Shown here: piece by piece, positions 1 to 13,800 of the stretch
Layout: each line of letters begins with the position of its first letter
Position numbering within the stretch: the stretch's first letter is position 1
Assembly (NCBI GenBank): GCA_026419785.1
Contig: JAODTK010005590.1
Coordinates: 1 to 64,000, forward strand
DNA length: 64,000 nt
DNA from: Sclerodactyla briareus
Taxonomy: Eukaryota; Echinodermata; Holothuroidea; Dendrochirotida; Sclerodactylidae
Direction of reading: 5' to 3'
Translations under genes and position numbers: made by a program
The notes under the pieces: model-generated
Told to the model about the DNA's origin: nothing
The model's database searches: none
What the model saw: the letters and a program-made list of their open reading frames with translations, nothing else

Positions 1-188
1 CTTAGTGAGGATGTCAATCTTTCCTGGACAAGGCACATTTGCCGGCGGGTGTGGTCCCTGAGTTGTGTTGGGCTCTAAATGACGCCATATTCCAAGTACC
101 AGTCATCTATACGTTTGCCCCCCAAAAAGTATGTCAAAAAAATAAACATGACTGGGGGCCCCAGTCACAGTAGTGCGACTAGGCATAT

Positions 189-272
189 GGGAGGCGTATT
201 AGCTCAGGTCGGTAGAGCTCCAGACTGCAAAACCATTGATTGTGGGTGCGGAAAGCCCATGATTGGAAGCCC
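189..272 (+). repeat. tRNA-Cys-like head of a probable SINE
   Basis: The stretch reads like a degenerate tRNA: a box-A-like TAGCTCAGGTCGGTAGAGC at about 198-216, an anticodon-loop-like CTGCAAA with GCA (Cys) in the anticodon position, and a damaged box B (GGGTGCGGAAAGCC) near 244. The acceptor ends do not pair convincingly and the box B lacks the TTC core, so a working tRNA gene is unlikely. A tRNA-derived SINE is the better reading; its body would run rightwards, possibly to the A-rich stretch at 649-660, but I cannot fix the 3' end. Confidence 0.5.
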
Positions 273-344
273 GGGGACTTTTCCGCAGTGCTGTTGGGAC
301 ATAGGCATGTTCTCCTGAAATGTCCACGCCACCCACGTGTCAAA

Positions 345-2480
345 AGGGGTACCTTGTGAGGTGAACTTGTTGAAGAGTAGCGAGCGCCGTATGTGGCAGC
401 CCTTATTGGGAAGTTCCCAGGGGACACGATGGAGAGACGTACTCGAAAATAGTGCATCGGTGAGAGAACAAGCAAGAGGTGGTGCTGTATAAGCACTTGG
501 GGTGACAAGTGTCTGATGATCAGGGGTAAATCTGTGAAGCATTTGAGCAGTCTTCGACGTGAAAACGCCGCTATATAAGAACGAGATATCATGTTAAAAT
601 ATGGGGCACTGAGGGACCCAGAGGGCCACTTTCAAAATAAAAGGGGGAAAAAAAAAAAAACGAACAGATATCTTATTATTATGAACTCATGCAAGAGGTT
701 GTCGGGGGGGGGGGGGGGGGGGGGGAATGCAGACATTCGAACGATATGCGCTGACACACAACCATATTCCGGCGGCAGCGAGATTGGTGAAGACCAGGTG
801 GAGATGTAATCAAAGGGGTTCAATCGATCCATAGTCGTAATCTCTGTTTGGTCGACAACATTCTGAAGGTTCTATTCGGTCTGTTACTGAAACATCATGA
901 GTAAATCTTCATGTCCGGTATACCACAAACAGAAGATGTATGTTACGGTTTGTCCGTCGATAAGGTTAGTTGGTTCGTTGGATTGTCAGAGTGATCATAG
1001 TCTTACGCGTAGTTATACAGAGGGAAGGATTGTAATCCCCCACCAACCAATGCGCAGTTGCAGGTTTTGATTGTGTTTTTAACAGTTATTATGTAGACTT
1101 TATTATGAGTAGTCACCCCCATGGTTGTACGGTTCCTGGATGAGTAATGACTCCATCATACACGGTTGGTTATAGTCAAATGCGTGAATGAACAAACACA
1201 GTATCTGGTCCGAAACATTTGGTATAAGTGTTTGCCAGCTTTGCCCAAGCATTGTACTATTGGACTAAACTGTTGATTCGTTTAATACTTGTTGTGATCG
1301 TGTGGCGATGCCCAACTCTAGTATGCTGCACAAAGTTAGTCGCCATGACAATGTTAGATTATTTCATTAGCAGTTGTTGAAATCAGATATTGTGTTGCTC
1401 TTGAGGTATTGGTGAACTGGAAGGCCAAAATTGGCTAAGGGCCTATTTCTTTTTCGATTCAATTCAGAATGCAACTGTGCGTCAGAATCATAATAGTCAG
1501 TGTCGATAATCCTAACTATAATGGGGTATAACAATTACAATTACTAAACGAGGAGACAGCAATCCCCGGAGTTGCGTGATTAAAAAAATGGTTTTAAAAA
1601 GTGGAAAATGTCCCCACATTAATAATTAATAGTAATAAGATGATTAATTGATAAAAGAGGAGTGATAAAATAACAATGAAAAATGATAACGGAGAGTTGC
1701 AATTATTCATCGGCATCACTGAAAATTCAGTCCTCAGAAAATCAGAACCTCAGAAAAATTATACTGCATGAAAATCGCATGGGATAGCTGTCTAAACATG
1801 CAGTTCTCATCATCTCCAAATATTCGCCAACAATTCATTAGGCTACATTTCTTTCCTCGGGTTTCTCCAGACCAGAGAGTGATGAATGGGGTTGGGGATG
1901 TGGGGGTGGGAGGGGGTGGGGGTTAAGGTGACTGCTAACCGTTATGAGAGGTCATCAAAGCAGCATCCCCGTTACATCACTATACCCCAGTTCCCCCCAC
2001 AATGGCGATTGGGCCCACTAATTTTCGAGATTATTCAAAATTTAATTCCAACTTTTATGGATTTTGCGGAGAAAGTTCCACTAATTCTTATTGCTTTTCC
2101 CTTCCCTCTTCTTCCCCTTCCCTCTTCTTCCATTTTCGTTCTGAGCCTATCAATGTCATCCGGACTAGGATTTCAGTTTGATTTCTTCGGGGAGTAGCAC
2201 TAAAGTAGCACTAAATAGGCAGCACACCACCTCTAAACCTGATGTACATCAGCAAGGTGTTCCCCTTCACAAAAAATAGGACCCATATTGTTTTCGCTTT
2301 TGGCCAAATTGTGGGTTTAGCCTCCGAGCTGTGACCCATTCTGCCCTCACCCGGAAATACACATGCGTCTGTGCCAATTTGGATACATTTTACATGAATC
2401 TGGCTGTATTTTTTGATGATTCCTATTCAAAATATGTCCGTCATTTATGACAGGGATTGGCATCCTGTGACAGATGTCTG
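345..2480. other. no recognisable gene; simple repeats
   Basis: No domain or convincing exon is visible. It holds an A12 tract at 649-660, a G tract of about 22 bases at 704-725, and a G-rich stretch at 1880-1925 followed by a CT-rich stretch near 2095-2130. Short ORFs here look like chance readings of low-complexity sequence. Confidence 0.6.
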
Positions 2481-5400
2481 AAAGTTGTCCGTAACTCAAG
2501 TAGCCGTCGTAAGCGCAAAAAGATCACTGGTCAGACTCCGTCTCCGGAGTATAGACATTGGAGCTGCATTGATGGGGGTTGGTGTTAGCTTCGAACGGAG
2601 AGGGGGGGTATATCTGACAATAATTTGCTCTGGGCTCAGAAAAGGCGGTGTGTAAGTGTAGGTTATGGTGCCATTTGTCAATATAGATTTCTGACCAGGG
2701 CCCATAAACACGCATGTGATTCAACTTAAGGTATGCCAGCCTATAGGGGCACAGCCTATTAATTTCCCAATGCTCACACACGAAATTGGGTCCGTTCTCA
2801 GCCATCAAGGCACCTCCAGAAGTTCTAACTCGAAATTCGCCATATTATACTGCCTGTGGAGCAGAGAGTATACCCATAGCAACGTTGTCCAATTCGATGT
2901 ACCATGTAGATTTTGAGCTAGTAGGGGGGCGATATTTAGCATGGTTGGTAATTTTCAACTCAATTTTCCGATATACACTCGAAGAGGGCCTATTTCAGTC
3001 CATGAATTTTCAAAACAGCAAAACGTGGACCTAAAATGTTTTCCCCTGAATTTTCGTCTTGACAACCCCCCCTTTCAGATGAAAGTCGAAGTATATCCGC
3101 ATTTACTTCACACGAAGCTTAGCAGAGTGCACTCCAAAATAATATCATGACTAATTTTGATAATTTATGTTGACACCTATAGGAGAGGTTGAAGTTTGCC
3201 AGCAGGACATAAAAAGTTTTTTGCAAGAAAAGAACATGCTTTTGCCCTCCCTAAATTCAGAATAACAAATCCATTTGATTTCAATGCAGTTTTGGTGGGT
3301 ATGCAGGCTCCCAACATCGGGCCTGGTATATGGGTTTGGGGCTGCCACACAGTGCAAAAATACACTATACCTATGCCCAAAAACTGGTTGGACTCTCATT
3401 TTATAAACTAGGTGAATTCCAGTTAAAAGACACAGAATGACCAAATATAGGCCCCCGAGGTGCCAAAGGTGCTTGGGTTCGCCTTTCAGCGATCATGCGA
3501 GCCGGCACACGTGGCAGATCTGCCCATGGGGGCATGGATTGAAAGACCGGCAGTTACCTACACTCTCAATCCAATTGTCGTCAGGAAGTGACGTGACACG
3601 GAAACGCCCATGATCTGACCACCCTGCGTAGCTACCTTTGTGCTGAATATGAAAAAGATCCTCTACAGAGGCCAGACAGTTGTACAGCTACACTTCGTCC
3701 GGACGATATGTTCGGGGTGATCAGAGTGGGGTAGGGACAGGGGTAGGGAAAGTTCGTCCACAAACAAGGCTTTGTGGCATATCGGCTTGGATTGATAGCA
3801 AGCTGCATAATGGCTCTCTAATTAATAGTAACCAAGGTCTTTAAATACACCCACAAGTGTCTTGGATCCACTCTCTTAGCTTCATCCATGATCCACTCGA
3901 TAAGCCGAGTAATTAACAGACTCTTCAATGGAACCCGCCTCTCAAGCGAGCGCCATTTTACTACGCGATTATTTGTTTCAGTGCCCGCAAGGCCAATCTA
4001 TTCCAGCCGAGAATAGCTCAGGCCGCCAATGGATCATCAATATAAGCTATCCACTTGGACAATCATTTGAAGGGTACTGGCCACCCACTGCTGCTCTCCG
4101 TCCGGAGAAATGATTGGATAACCCCCCAAAATGATAGGAAACAGAGGTACGAAAAAGGCTAGGTGACACCAGTCATGATCCTCACTCTAGGGACTAGGCC
4201 TATGGCTAGGCTTGAATCATCTCTTATTTCGCCACAATTATTGGTACCAATGTTGAAGGTTAATATACTGCGTCGCCTAGTTGGAACTGTTGACTAGATC
4301 TGAATATTCAGGCCAACAGAGAGTGTGTAAATTGACCTGGAAAATGCGAAAATTGCCATTTTTGGCAAAAAATAATGTTTTACCCAAAAATCAACCTGAA
4401 GTTGGAAAAGACGAGGACCTCACAGGCTTTCAATCAACAAAGCTGGCCCATTCGATCAATTCAATGAGAAGTCTTTACATTATACTCGTTATTAGCCTAG
4501 GCTGGGTTAGTTGGAACTGTTGCCTTAAAGAGGGTAAATTCACACTGCTTACCTGAACCTTAGGCCTAGGATAGGCTAAATTGGTATAGTTGTATAATGA
4601 TAAGCCATGTCTACCGGTTGGGTTCCAATTTCCTGACTCAAAATATGATATTGGTTCGAAAATGGGGCAGGTGGGTCCCAAAAGGACCTAATCCAGGCCT
4701 TGTAGTGTGGATCAATGGCTTAAGTTAGCCAACAGTGGGTGGAATGGATAATTTATTCTATCCAGTTGGAACGGTAGGGTCAGAATCCAATTCCAGAGTA
4801 TAATCCCCAAATCTTATCGTTACCAATACAGGAACCTAACCCCTTAACCCTAGCGTGATCCCTACTAGTATCAGTCTAACACTACTCTCATACATCCAAT
4901 TACAACATGGGTATACCAATATATACAATACAATCGCTAAATTGGGCCCAATGGTTAGCCAGCCGTCGTAGAGTTGCTAGCTGATGTTCACACGCCTAGG
5001 AGTCTCAAGCTCCAGGTTTGTCTTGCTCTGTTTGAATTGATGTGGTAACTTACCACTTGAATTCCCACCTCTACCCCCCCGCCTTACTCAGGCATTGCCT
5101 TCTCTAGTCCAGTGGGGGTATATTATTGAGGTTTTTCTCTCTCGAGTTATATATATTGATTTATATCTATAATCAAACATTCACTAGAAGTAAAGTGAAC
5201 TTGTTTTCGGGACTTTTTGTTTATCACCATTCACCTCATGACATTCAGTCATTCCAGTCTATCAGATAGTTTTAGGAAAAACTTCACAATTGGCCGAAAA
5301 ATTGTAGTGTTTCTCTTAATTCAAAATGTTAGGCAGTTTTCGCCTAAATGCAAGAGGAGAACAGCTCTTTGTAACTTCCTGTATGGTTAGCACTCTCAAA

Positions 5401-6960
5401 TTATTTGGGTATCGTTTTGTGATCACCGAACATCTTGAAACACCAGTGGGAAATGGGCAAAAAATGACCTTTTTCCCAAAATGGCCCATTTCACTCTCCT
5501 CATGTCCCCTGAATTCCATGATTTTGAAGGAACGTGTCCAATTTGGGGAGTAAACATGTATTCTGTGATAATTTAGGAAGTGTTGCAAAGTTGACATGTT
5601 CGGGCACTCAGAGTGGAGATATTTGCGAAGAAAAACCATACTAAAAATCTGACGGACACCGCAACAACGAACACACACACAACACAAACGGGCACTTTTG
5701 CGAGTGGCACCTCATGGCTGGACACCCCAAAAAAACCATGGGCACCCCACCCATGGGTATCCCTCAGTGGATAGTTCTAAACCACCACTATTGTACATAG
5801 CAATCGTTGTATGCAACCCATCAGCAGTATATATAGGTGACATGGGTAACTGATACAAATCTCATCCTGCCCTTTAGGACCGTTGAAATAACAAACAATA
5901 AAACACTAATTATTAATGGTAATAAAATCGCTAGCATGATATAATAATAATAATATAATAATAATAAAATAAAAGCTAATAATAATGGCAACAGCCCCCA
6001 CTATATAGGTGACTATATGTAACGACAACATACGACGACGACAACAAATGAAATAATAATAATAAAATAATAATGGAAAGACAAACTTTGCTGATGGGAG
6101 AACAAATGTTTTCTTCTATGAGTTGAATTCTTTCTGTAATTTTTTTTCGTCTCTCTAAAAAGTGGGAGAGTTCAGGATAGCGACAGAAGGGAACTCGCGG
6201 ATTCGGGTAGCGCACCAAATAGAGCTGGTACGACCGGGCTGTTTACAGACAAAAAGTTTGCCCGGTAAGTAATCTCCTTTTTGATGTGGGGTAAAGACCT
6301 GGAGAAGAATTCGTTATAATTGGGAACACATTGCCATTTCAGTTACAATGTATCGCGTGTACCTTGAGCGATTTCGTTTCCGACGAAGTATTTTTGCGCG
6401 CGCGCGCACCACGTTGTGTGGTGGTGTTGTGTGTGGTTTCGTTCAATTCTCGTATTTTATGATAGGACGCATGCAACGTGAAACGGAATCTGAACCGATC
6501 ACCATGTTAACGTCTGCTCGTCAGCAGAACCCTGCGAAATGGGATTCCTGTCTTTTCTGCTATGGAGTCCTATACTGAAGCCCAATTCTACTTCACGCCG
6601 TCCCACTAAGCGGAACGGAAATTCTTAACGCTGGCCAAGGTCACCGAAAGTAGTCCGCACCGTGCTCACCAGCGGACTCGTCGCGGTCTGTTTTGCTTGA
6701 CGCGCGTCAAAACGTTCCGTTCCATTTGAGAGATCAGTGTTATCTTTTGCGGCGTGACAAGCGTAACGCATTGGCTTCATGGGCATAACAAAAAGGAAGT
6801 AACAAATGGAACATCTTTTTGGGGCTAAAAGAAATTGCGAGTGGTGTTGTGGATTCAGTCTAAATAACTTTTGTTAAAGTTCCCTTCACCTTATTTAATG
6901 TCTTCCTTTCAAGCCACGACGCTACCCATACTGTAGTAATCTGCTGGTATTGACTGAATA
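2480..6960. other. no recognisable gene; TAA repeats and TAGGCCTA words
   Basis: I find no known domain. TAGGCCTA-like words recur between 4.19 and 4.58 kb, as is common in echinoderm noncoding DNA. Irregular TAA repeats lie at about 5936-5985 and 6048-6075. The sentence TTGGAACTGTTG occurs at about 4280 and again at 4511, suggesting an old short duplication. Confidence 0.5.
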
Positions 6961-7014
6961 AAACCACAATTGGAAACGAAATCTGTTCGAAACGATAGTA
7001 TCGGGTCAATTTGT

Positions 7015-8010
7015 AATTTCGTGGCGATACGGTACGGACTTCAGGATATTGAACTGGCCACAGAATTTGAAGGAAAATCAGCACAAATGATGTGGGATAC
7101 TTTCAAGGAATTGCATAATCGACAAATGGAGAGTAATGTGCCGACAGAAAGAACAGAAGAGAAATGTCCCGAAATGGATAACAACGAGGTGAAGAATGCA
7201 GTGAGACAGAAGAGGAGAGCTTTGAAGAATACAAGACAAGTGGAACACTATCCAGTTGTAACTATTACAAGAAATGAAGGGTAAAACTTGAAATTACCAA
7301 GCAAAAAACGATTTGCAAGAACGGCAACAAGCTTGGGGAGATCAACGTCTTTCTACTCCTATGTGAGGTCGAAGCAAAAGGTTACAAGATAATGGACCAC
7401 TTGAAGGGATGATTAAGGAAATATCATAATTGTCAAAATAGAAAACCGCTGAGAATTCGAATGACTTTTTCAACAAAGTGTTTACAGAGGAGAAAGCCCT
7501 AATCCCACAACAGAACGCTGTTGCAGCACAACTTGTCAAAAACCTAATGAATGTGGAATTACAGAGGCTATGGTGAATTAGAGAAGGTAAAGAAGCCACA
7601 GGACCCTATGGTAATCTCGTCGGAGTTTTTTTTCTAAAGGAACTTGCCGACGAATTTGAAACCACTCTTTTGATACTAGGACATCGATGGGACACCCTGT
7701 CCCCTAAGACTGAAAGGCTGCACACCTCACACCATTGTTTCAAAAAAGCGAGCGTACGGATGTATCCAACTGATGCACCGATAGCATCGACTTTGTGCAG
7801 GGAATATCACGCGGGGACACAGCAAGAAAATCAACCAAAAGTCCAGTAAACTAGAAGCAAGAAAGCGTTCATATTTCAGTCGTATATGAGACATGTAATG
7901 AATTGCCCGAAGAAGTATTCACTGCACCCACAACTGAATAGATTTTAAGAGACGACTAGATAACAGCAGAATCTTCAAGGGTTGAAAACCTTCTATCCTT
8001 TGGCTATCCG
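7015..8010 (+). mobile_element. internally deleted LINE (CR1/jockey-like non-LTR)
   Basis: The left part (7015-7765) carries the linker between endonuclease and reverse transcriptase of a CR1- or jockey-like LINE: a reading with MWDTFKELHNRQM, then EVKNAVRQKRRA, FYSYVRSKQKV and a block near 7740 resembling the start of the RT (TPLFQKSERTDVSN). From about 7790 the sequence instead resembles the extreme C-terminus of the same protein (CNELPEEVFTAPTTE near 7895). The palm and fingers of the RT, roughly 300 codons, are absent between them. Several stops and shifts interrupt the frames. It is a dead copy. The clade assignment rests on remembered family patterns and is tentative. Confidence 0.75.
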
Positions 8011-8049
8011 CGCGAGTTGGCCTTCCATGTAAATCCAGGTACTACATTA

Positions 8050-10330
8050 ATTGACTAGTTCCATACAATTCGGGAAGATGGTAGCCTGAAATTTTTGTTG
8101 AGATTAAGCATAAAATGATACTGTATTTTCATTTCATGTAACACTTTTGCGTAAATAAGCGTCCCATTCGTTTGCTAAGCGCATGTTTGCGTGCGTGTGT
8201 TTTGTGCCTATGTGTGTAACAAAGTGCGTAGGAGTGCGTATAGTGGGGTCCTCTTTTGACCAAAACATCGAAAAATGTGACCGATTGACGAAAGTGTCAT
8301 TTTTTCATTAAACTTTCCTCAAGGGCCCAAGAATCCAACTTTTCGCCCCGGCCGTCAAAACTCGACATTGGCAGGGTATTATTACGTCAATGATGTCAAT
8401 TCTATTCGCAATACATTGGTCCGCTGCTGTTCCTCAATTCGGAGTTGTTGGAAGAGCACTGATGTTTTTGCACCTACTTTGCCTCCAGGAGGTTAATATG
8501 GATCCCGGGAATTGTTCCAACATTATTTTCGTTCAATATCCCTTGTGCAACGACGTCCTTCCCTTCTAATTGAAGGTAGTTTCATTTTTTAAGGAATCTT
8601 TTTAAAAATCACAAAGTGACCGCGGTGAAGAAATTGCATGGTCTCTCTACTCCATACTGGTGAATGAATTAAAAGTTCACATGTCTCTATGTTACCGTTT
8701 TTCGAGTGTTTTTGGAATCCGGTCACTCATTTTCATCTGAAACCGTCAATACTAGTGTAGCACATTGCCGGACGAAGTAAGAATTCAGCTGCATTCACAC
8801 TCCTGAATAAAACTGCAATCGATAAAATAGATGTCATGTCATGGGCTGCCTATCAGCTCTCAGCAGCCCCCCCCCCCCTCCCCCCCCCTGCCTCCACGTG
8901 CTTGGGTTGGTCTTTCTACCTCTACTCCAAGAGGAGCAAAGCCCATCTATGATCGGCTCACATGCTATGAACACCTGAAGTACTCTTCTTCGTGCTGTTC
9001 TAGTTTTGGTTGTTTTTCCATTCCTCCCGAGATATGCAGTCTGTACCAACTCCTCTTGGCAAGAAGAATCGGCGGCACTAGTGGGAAACGACAACACCGG
9101 AGAGCTCTCCGCATTACCGAGCGATCAAGTTCATAACAAGAAAGATTTCCAGGTGTATGGCAAGGGTGTTGGCCTTTTCTGGCAGAAAGACGCTTCACGA
9201 CGATGGGTGATAGCAGGTCCCGAGCGAGCAAGACTACTAACTGCAGAGTTCGAGAGTGATACCTACCCGAGATGAATCCTAGTGAACTGTCAGCGCTATG
9301 CGCAAGGTACATCATTGCAAGCGCCATCCGGAATCAAAAAACTGGTCGGTGAAATGAATACGGTAATCGTTCATTGCCGATCATGATGACTTGCTTGCTT
9401 TCCACTCTACTCTCGCTACTTCTGCAATCAGTTTGTTTGAAAACATCTCAGGCAAATCGAGGCATTGGTCCAAGTCATTTCGCGCCTCCAGGGATAATTC
9501 TTTCCACTGACCAAACAGGAATTCCCTCCATGCCCAATTCGAGAAGAATTCAATCCCGCTCTCTCAAGACGCCACCAAAGGTGAATGGAAATCCGAAAAC
9601 TGGAAAATTGCTGCTCTCCAGGACGTCGTTAGTCTCTTCATGATCGTCTCTACTCGCAACCAGTTGGGATGAGGTGACCCCTGTTGTATTCTTCTTTCAC
9701 GAGCACCACACCTACCTCCATTTCACCCAAACTCTGGAAAACTGCGAATAACGCCTCAAAGTCAAAGGTGCTGATATTCTAGACGTCGTGGGACAAGAGA
9801 GTCCCGCACAGGACAATTTCATTGATTGCGAAATCTCTTTGACGGTGACGCATTTTTTGGGTGGTGCATGGAATCCATCTGCTGGGCAGTTACTTTTGAA
9901 AATCTCCTCCCTCTTCCGCGGAATGCGAGGAGTGGGGCGCTGTATTCTGGTGGTGGGACAGTTATCTACCCAGATAGTATCAATATTACACTCGGCAGAA
10001 GCGTGGCTCTGGCGTACGCAAGAGATCTCCCCACAGACCTATATGGAGAAGAATGTCTATCATGTACTCTCCATAAACTGAATACAAGACATTTGGGATG
10101 GAGGTTGCAATCCTCTTGATAATCGTTTACTATTTGGATGGCACGAGACAATAAATAAATTCATTCAGTGTGAGATTATATTCCATCTGGATTGTCCCTG
10201 ATCCTTGAACCACAATTACACAGTGATTTCTGAAGATATACCTGTGAGCCCACGAGGATTGTACACACGGCCGCGGACACTAGAATCCTCGTTCACCATT
10301 TGCAGCTGAGGTAGACACAGGCCTCAACAA
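8050..10330. other. unrecognised region, modest ORFs, C-rich tract
   Basis: A pyrimidine-rich C tract lies at 8868-8888. Between 8.83 and 10.15 kb several overlapping ORFs of 80-120 codons occur on both strands with moderately higher GC than the surroundings. None resembles a family I know, and no clear exon boundaries stand out. It could be part of a degenerate mobile element. Confidence 0.4.
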
Positions 10331-10724
10331 ATTATGATCCACTGTGGACACCGTGTTGTGGTCCTCTCATCGCCAGCTTCCCGTTGCTCCTCTCCATCCA
10401 CACATTAAGTGTGTGTGGCGTTGGCACGGCAAAGAGCTCCCTGTGCATGAACACGAACCTCGGGCCCAACAAACGATTCCCACCCCTGAGGGCTGGGAAT
10501 AGGCACTGGCAACATGGATGTGGAAATCGGTATGGATGACGATACCAGGATCCCCCTAGGCCTGCGGAGCTCATCAAATGCGCTTTTAAAAATCCTGCAG
10601 CCGTTGTTTCAGCCCATGCAAGAGAGTCAGCCTACCATGCAGGGGATTCTTCACGCAATTGCAATAATTATACCCCGCACACTGTAAGTGTTCGGGAATA
10701 TTATGATTTCGGCCGTGTGCCCGC

Positions 10725-10748
10725 CGTCCTCGCCGCCGCCGCCGCTTC

Positions 10749-10782
<34 letters not shown>

Positions 10783-10785
10783 AAA
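10725..10785. repeat. (GCC)n microsatellite
   Basis: CGCCGCCGC repeats run for about 60 bases with one interruption (TTCGCG near 10746). The minus strand reads as polyglycine, which explains an ORF there that is probably not a gene. Confidence 0.9.
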
Positions 10786-10809
10786 CTTTGGCTGGTAGCG
10801 CTCTCATTC

Positions 10810-13800
10810 TTTAAAACACTTTTATATCCGATTGGACCCAAAACCTGTACACATATCCGTATGGAAAAATCTCGATAAGTCGAAAATGGGTGCTATATCG
10901 TATATTTGTTGCCCCCTTTTTGTCAGTTTTTCGCAAAAATTGTTCAAGTTCGTGGGTGTCGATTTACACGAAACGTGGTGTTTGCTGGGTAGTTGTTGGG
11001 CGAAAAACATGGCGACAATTTTCAGGTCATCCGAAGTTCAAGTGTTTGCTTTCTTGGCCAGTAGCCTAATTATAGCATAATGAATGTGATCTTTCAAACT
11101 CATGGATTTCTCATGAAACTTGGATAGGCCCACTATCATTGCCGTGAATTTTCCCAAGTGGCCGAGTCCTGGAAGGTCACTTGCATGACTAATTTGCCTA
11201 ATAGTTTGCCAATAGCAATTAGGCAAATTAGGACTTTGTTGTAATTCGCCCGAAACTTGTTGAGAAGGACCTCTAACAGTCCCGAGGAATTTATCATTGC
11301 GTTGAAATCACTAAGGTCTTCTGTTATGTTACATATTCGTTAGCATAATTAGAATACTTAATGCAATTATTTTCCCTCAACTTTTAGGGATTTTGACGAA
11401 CTTTGGTGATAGGACCTACTACCAGTCCTGATCAATTTATTCATTAGTCATCAGATCACTGAGGTAATTTGGTGGGACTAATTTGCAATATTTTTTTCCT
11501 GTCAGTCCAAAATGAATGAGTTTAATATTTTTTTCGCAATAACATTGGCATGTTCCGTGGAATGCAATATTCTTCTAGGAGTTGATGCATCACTGGAGTT
11601 GTAACATTTGCATGAAAACCGCATGCTTCATTGGTCATTAAAGGTCCCTCAGGGGTCAAAACTGATTTTAGTACTTTTTTCGCCCAATATCACTGGGGTG
11701 TGGCATCGAATGCCAAAATGCTCCTAGAGTAGGTGTTCACATGGAGAGTAACACGTCTCATAAAACTGTCATATCATTAAGTCATCCGGTTTCCGTCGGG
11801 GTCAAAACTGTTTTTTTTGGCTATAATCGTAGATTTGAATATCTGATCTGCGAAGCTGGATGGTTCACCATTGGATATAATTGTTGACCTGCATGTGTGG
11901 TGACCTCTGACCCTGAATTTGTCACCTCGTTTCGGGTGGTCATGTGTTAAAGGTCGAAAATCTTGAATAAATGTGCTTATGTAAGGACGCACCTTGTCCG
12001 GGGGCTGTAGGGGTGCCTCAAAATTAACAAGTGCATTATGTGAATGACCCATTTACCTGTCTACGTTGTCGCTTCACAAGTCTTAATGTCCTTCTTTCCA
12101 CGATATTGCGTTTTCATGTTCACCACATTCTTGAATCAGATATGCTGGTATATATAGCTTGCGGTTTACCCCGCCCCGACATTTTCTAGTAACGAGGGCT
12201 GTCGACGAGAGATCGAACTCAGTCATCCCGGTAGATGCAGATGACCCAACATCCGGCAGCATTCGCCTGAAATTGGAATTGGCATAACAACAGTGCAAGG
12301 ATCACAGGATTACCATTGTCATCTGGATACCTTAACATATCTTGCAGGAGTCGCCTCAACGCATTTCAAAAAAGAAATACAAGTCGAGAATTTGTGTTCA
12401 TATGTTCGCGTATATCTCTTGACCGAATCAGAACCAGTTTATACGTCTGACGCCAAGGAATTGATACACCTAACATCAATCAATCGGTTACGGCATACGC
12501 ACCAGATCGTGTCGACTTGTGAACCCTCATTACAGAAAAATCTATCAAAAATATCTATTCCTAAGCGCGTCTTCACGATATATTTCAATAACGATCCGTG
12601 TGACGTCCTACCATGACTCCATATCTAGAATCGTCCGTGATGGATGTTACGAATTTCATTAATGGCCCTACGTCCCCCCCCCCTCCCCATAACAACCTAA
12701 TTTAACTTTAATTATTTAAAATTATTATTACTTGAACCTTATTTTGAAGGCATACCCTCTCTGTTTTATGTCTTAATAATAGTCCCGATGATTGTGCAAT
12801 GCTGACGTCTACAACTATTTTCTCACCATCATTTTTTCTAAAGCCAGGCATTTTTGCAAATTGTTCACCTGAGATGTATTGATGAGAAAATGGCACTTTT
12901 TTTTGTCACTCGTGTCACATTTCTTTCCTAAAATGACCCCCCTAGTAGGTTTCAAGAGCTGTTCACACTTGTGCGATACGTAGTGACGATAAATTTATCG
13001 GACGTCAGTTAAAATAATTTAACTTTCACATCGGCGATCATTTATCGGATGGCTAAATTTACCATGTATGATAAAATTGCGCAATGATCGAAGAGATGAA
13101 ACGCCAAGAGTATTATTGGGGGACATTTGGCATCCAAAGTGGGTTTTAAGTTAGCGATGAAATAAGGGATTTAGATGATGTTCTCTGCAAAGCAAATACA
13201 GTTCATATCAAACACACATTCAGTATAAGGCATATCCGGGTTACGCATATAGAGGTGCTTCCAAATCTCCAATTCCAATACGGGAATCCCAATTTGATAA
13301 CCTGAAACAAGTAGCCCGTCCGCTTCTTCTCGTGTAGAAAAGTGACTGCACGAGTAAAGCTTACTCTCGTCTGTCGGATGGAGACGTTGAATGGCGGTCC
13401 TGGGAGTCATGCATTTCACTCCTGCCTCGTTACTCGGTCACTCTTCGAAAAGAGTAGCGAGATTCGTCGGTGTCCTCCCACCCCGAGGACTGATAGACTG
13501 TAGCCTACTACAATTCCCTCTAAGCTTCCACACTGCTGAGGCACTATCGGTGGTAGCATAACGAGAGGCGTATAAGTGGAGCCAGTACACCTAGTGAGCA
13601 ATGTATGGAGAGGACACCACCGTGGATCGTCCATAGCTGAAAATGATAAATCATGACACCTTATGAGCTTCTCAACATCACAAATATAGCTAATGTTCGG
13701 TTTCATTTCATCTCGGATCCCGGAACCCCTTAACTGTCATTACACAATTTTGGCTGATTTTACACATTGCAAGATTATGCTCTTCTTTGGGCGGTTGGAT

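Noticed and set aside
189-272. Functional tRNA-Cys gene
   Set aside because: The box B lacks the usual GGTTCGANNCC core and the acceptor ends do not pair, so a SINE head is more likely.
632-832. Polyproline/polyglycine ORFs over the G tract
   Set aside because: They are low-complexity readings of a homopolymer.
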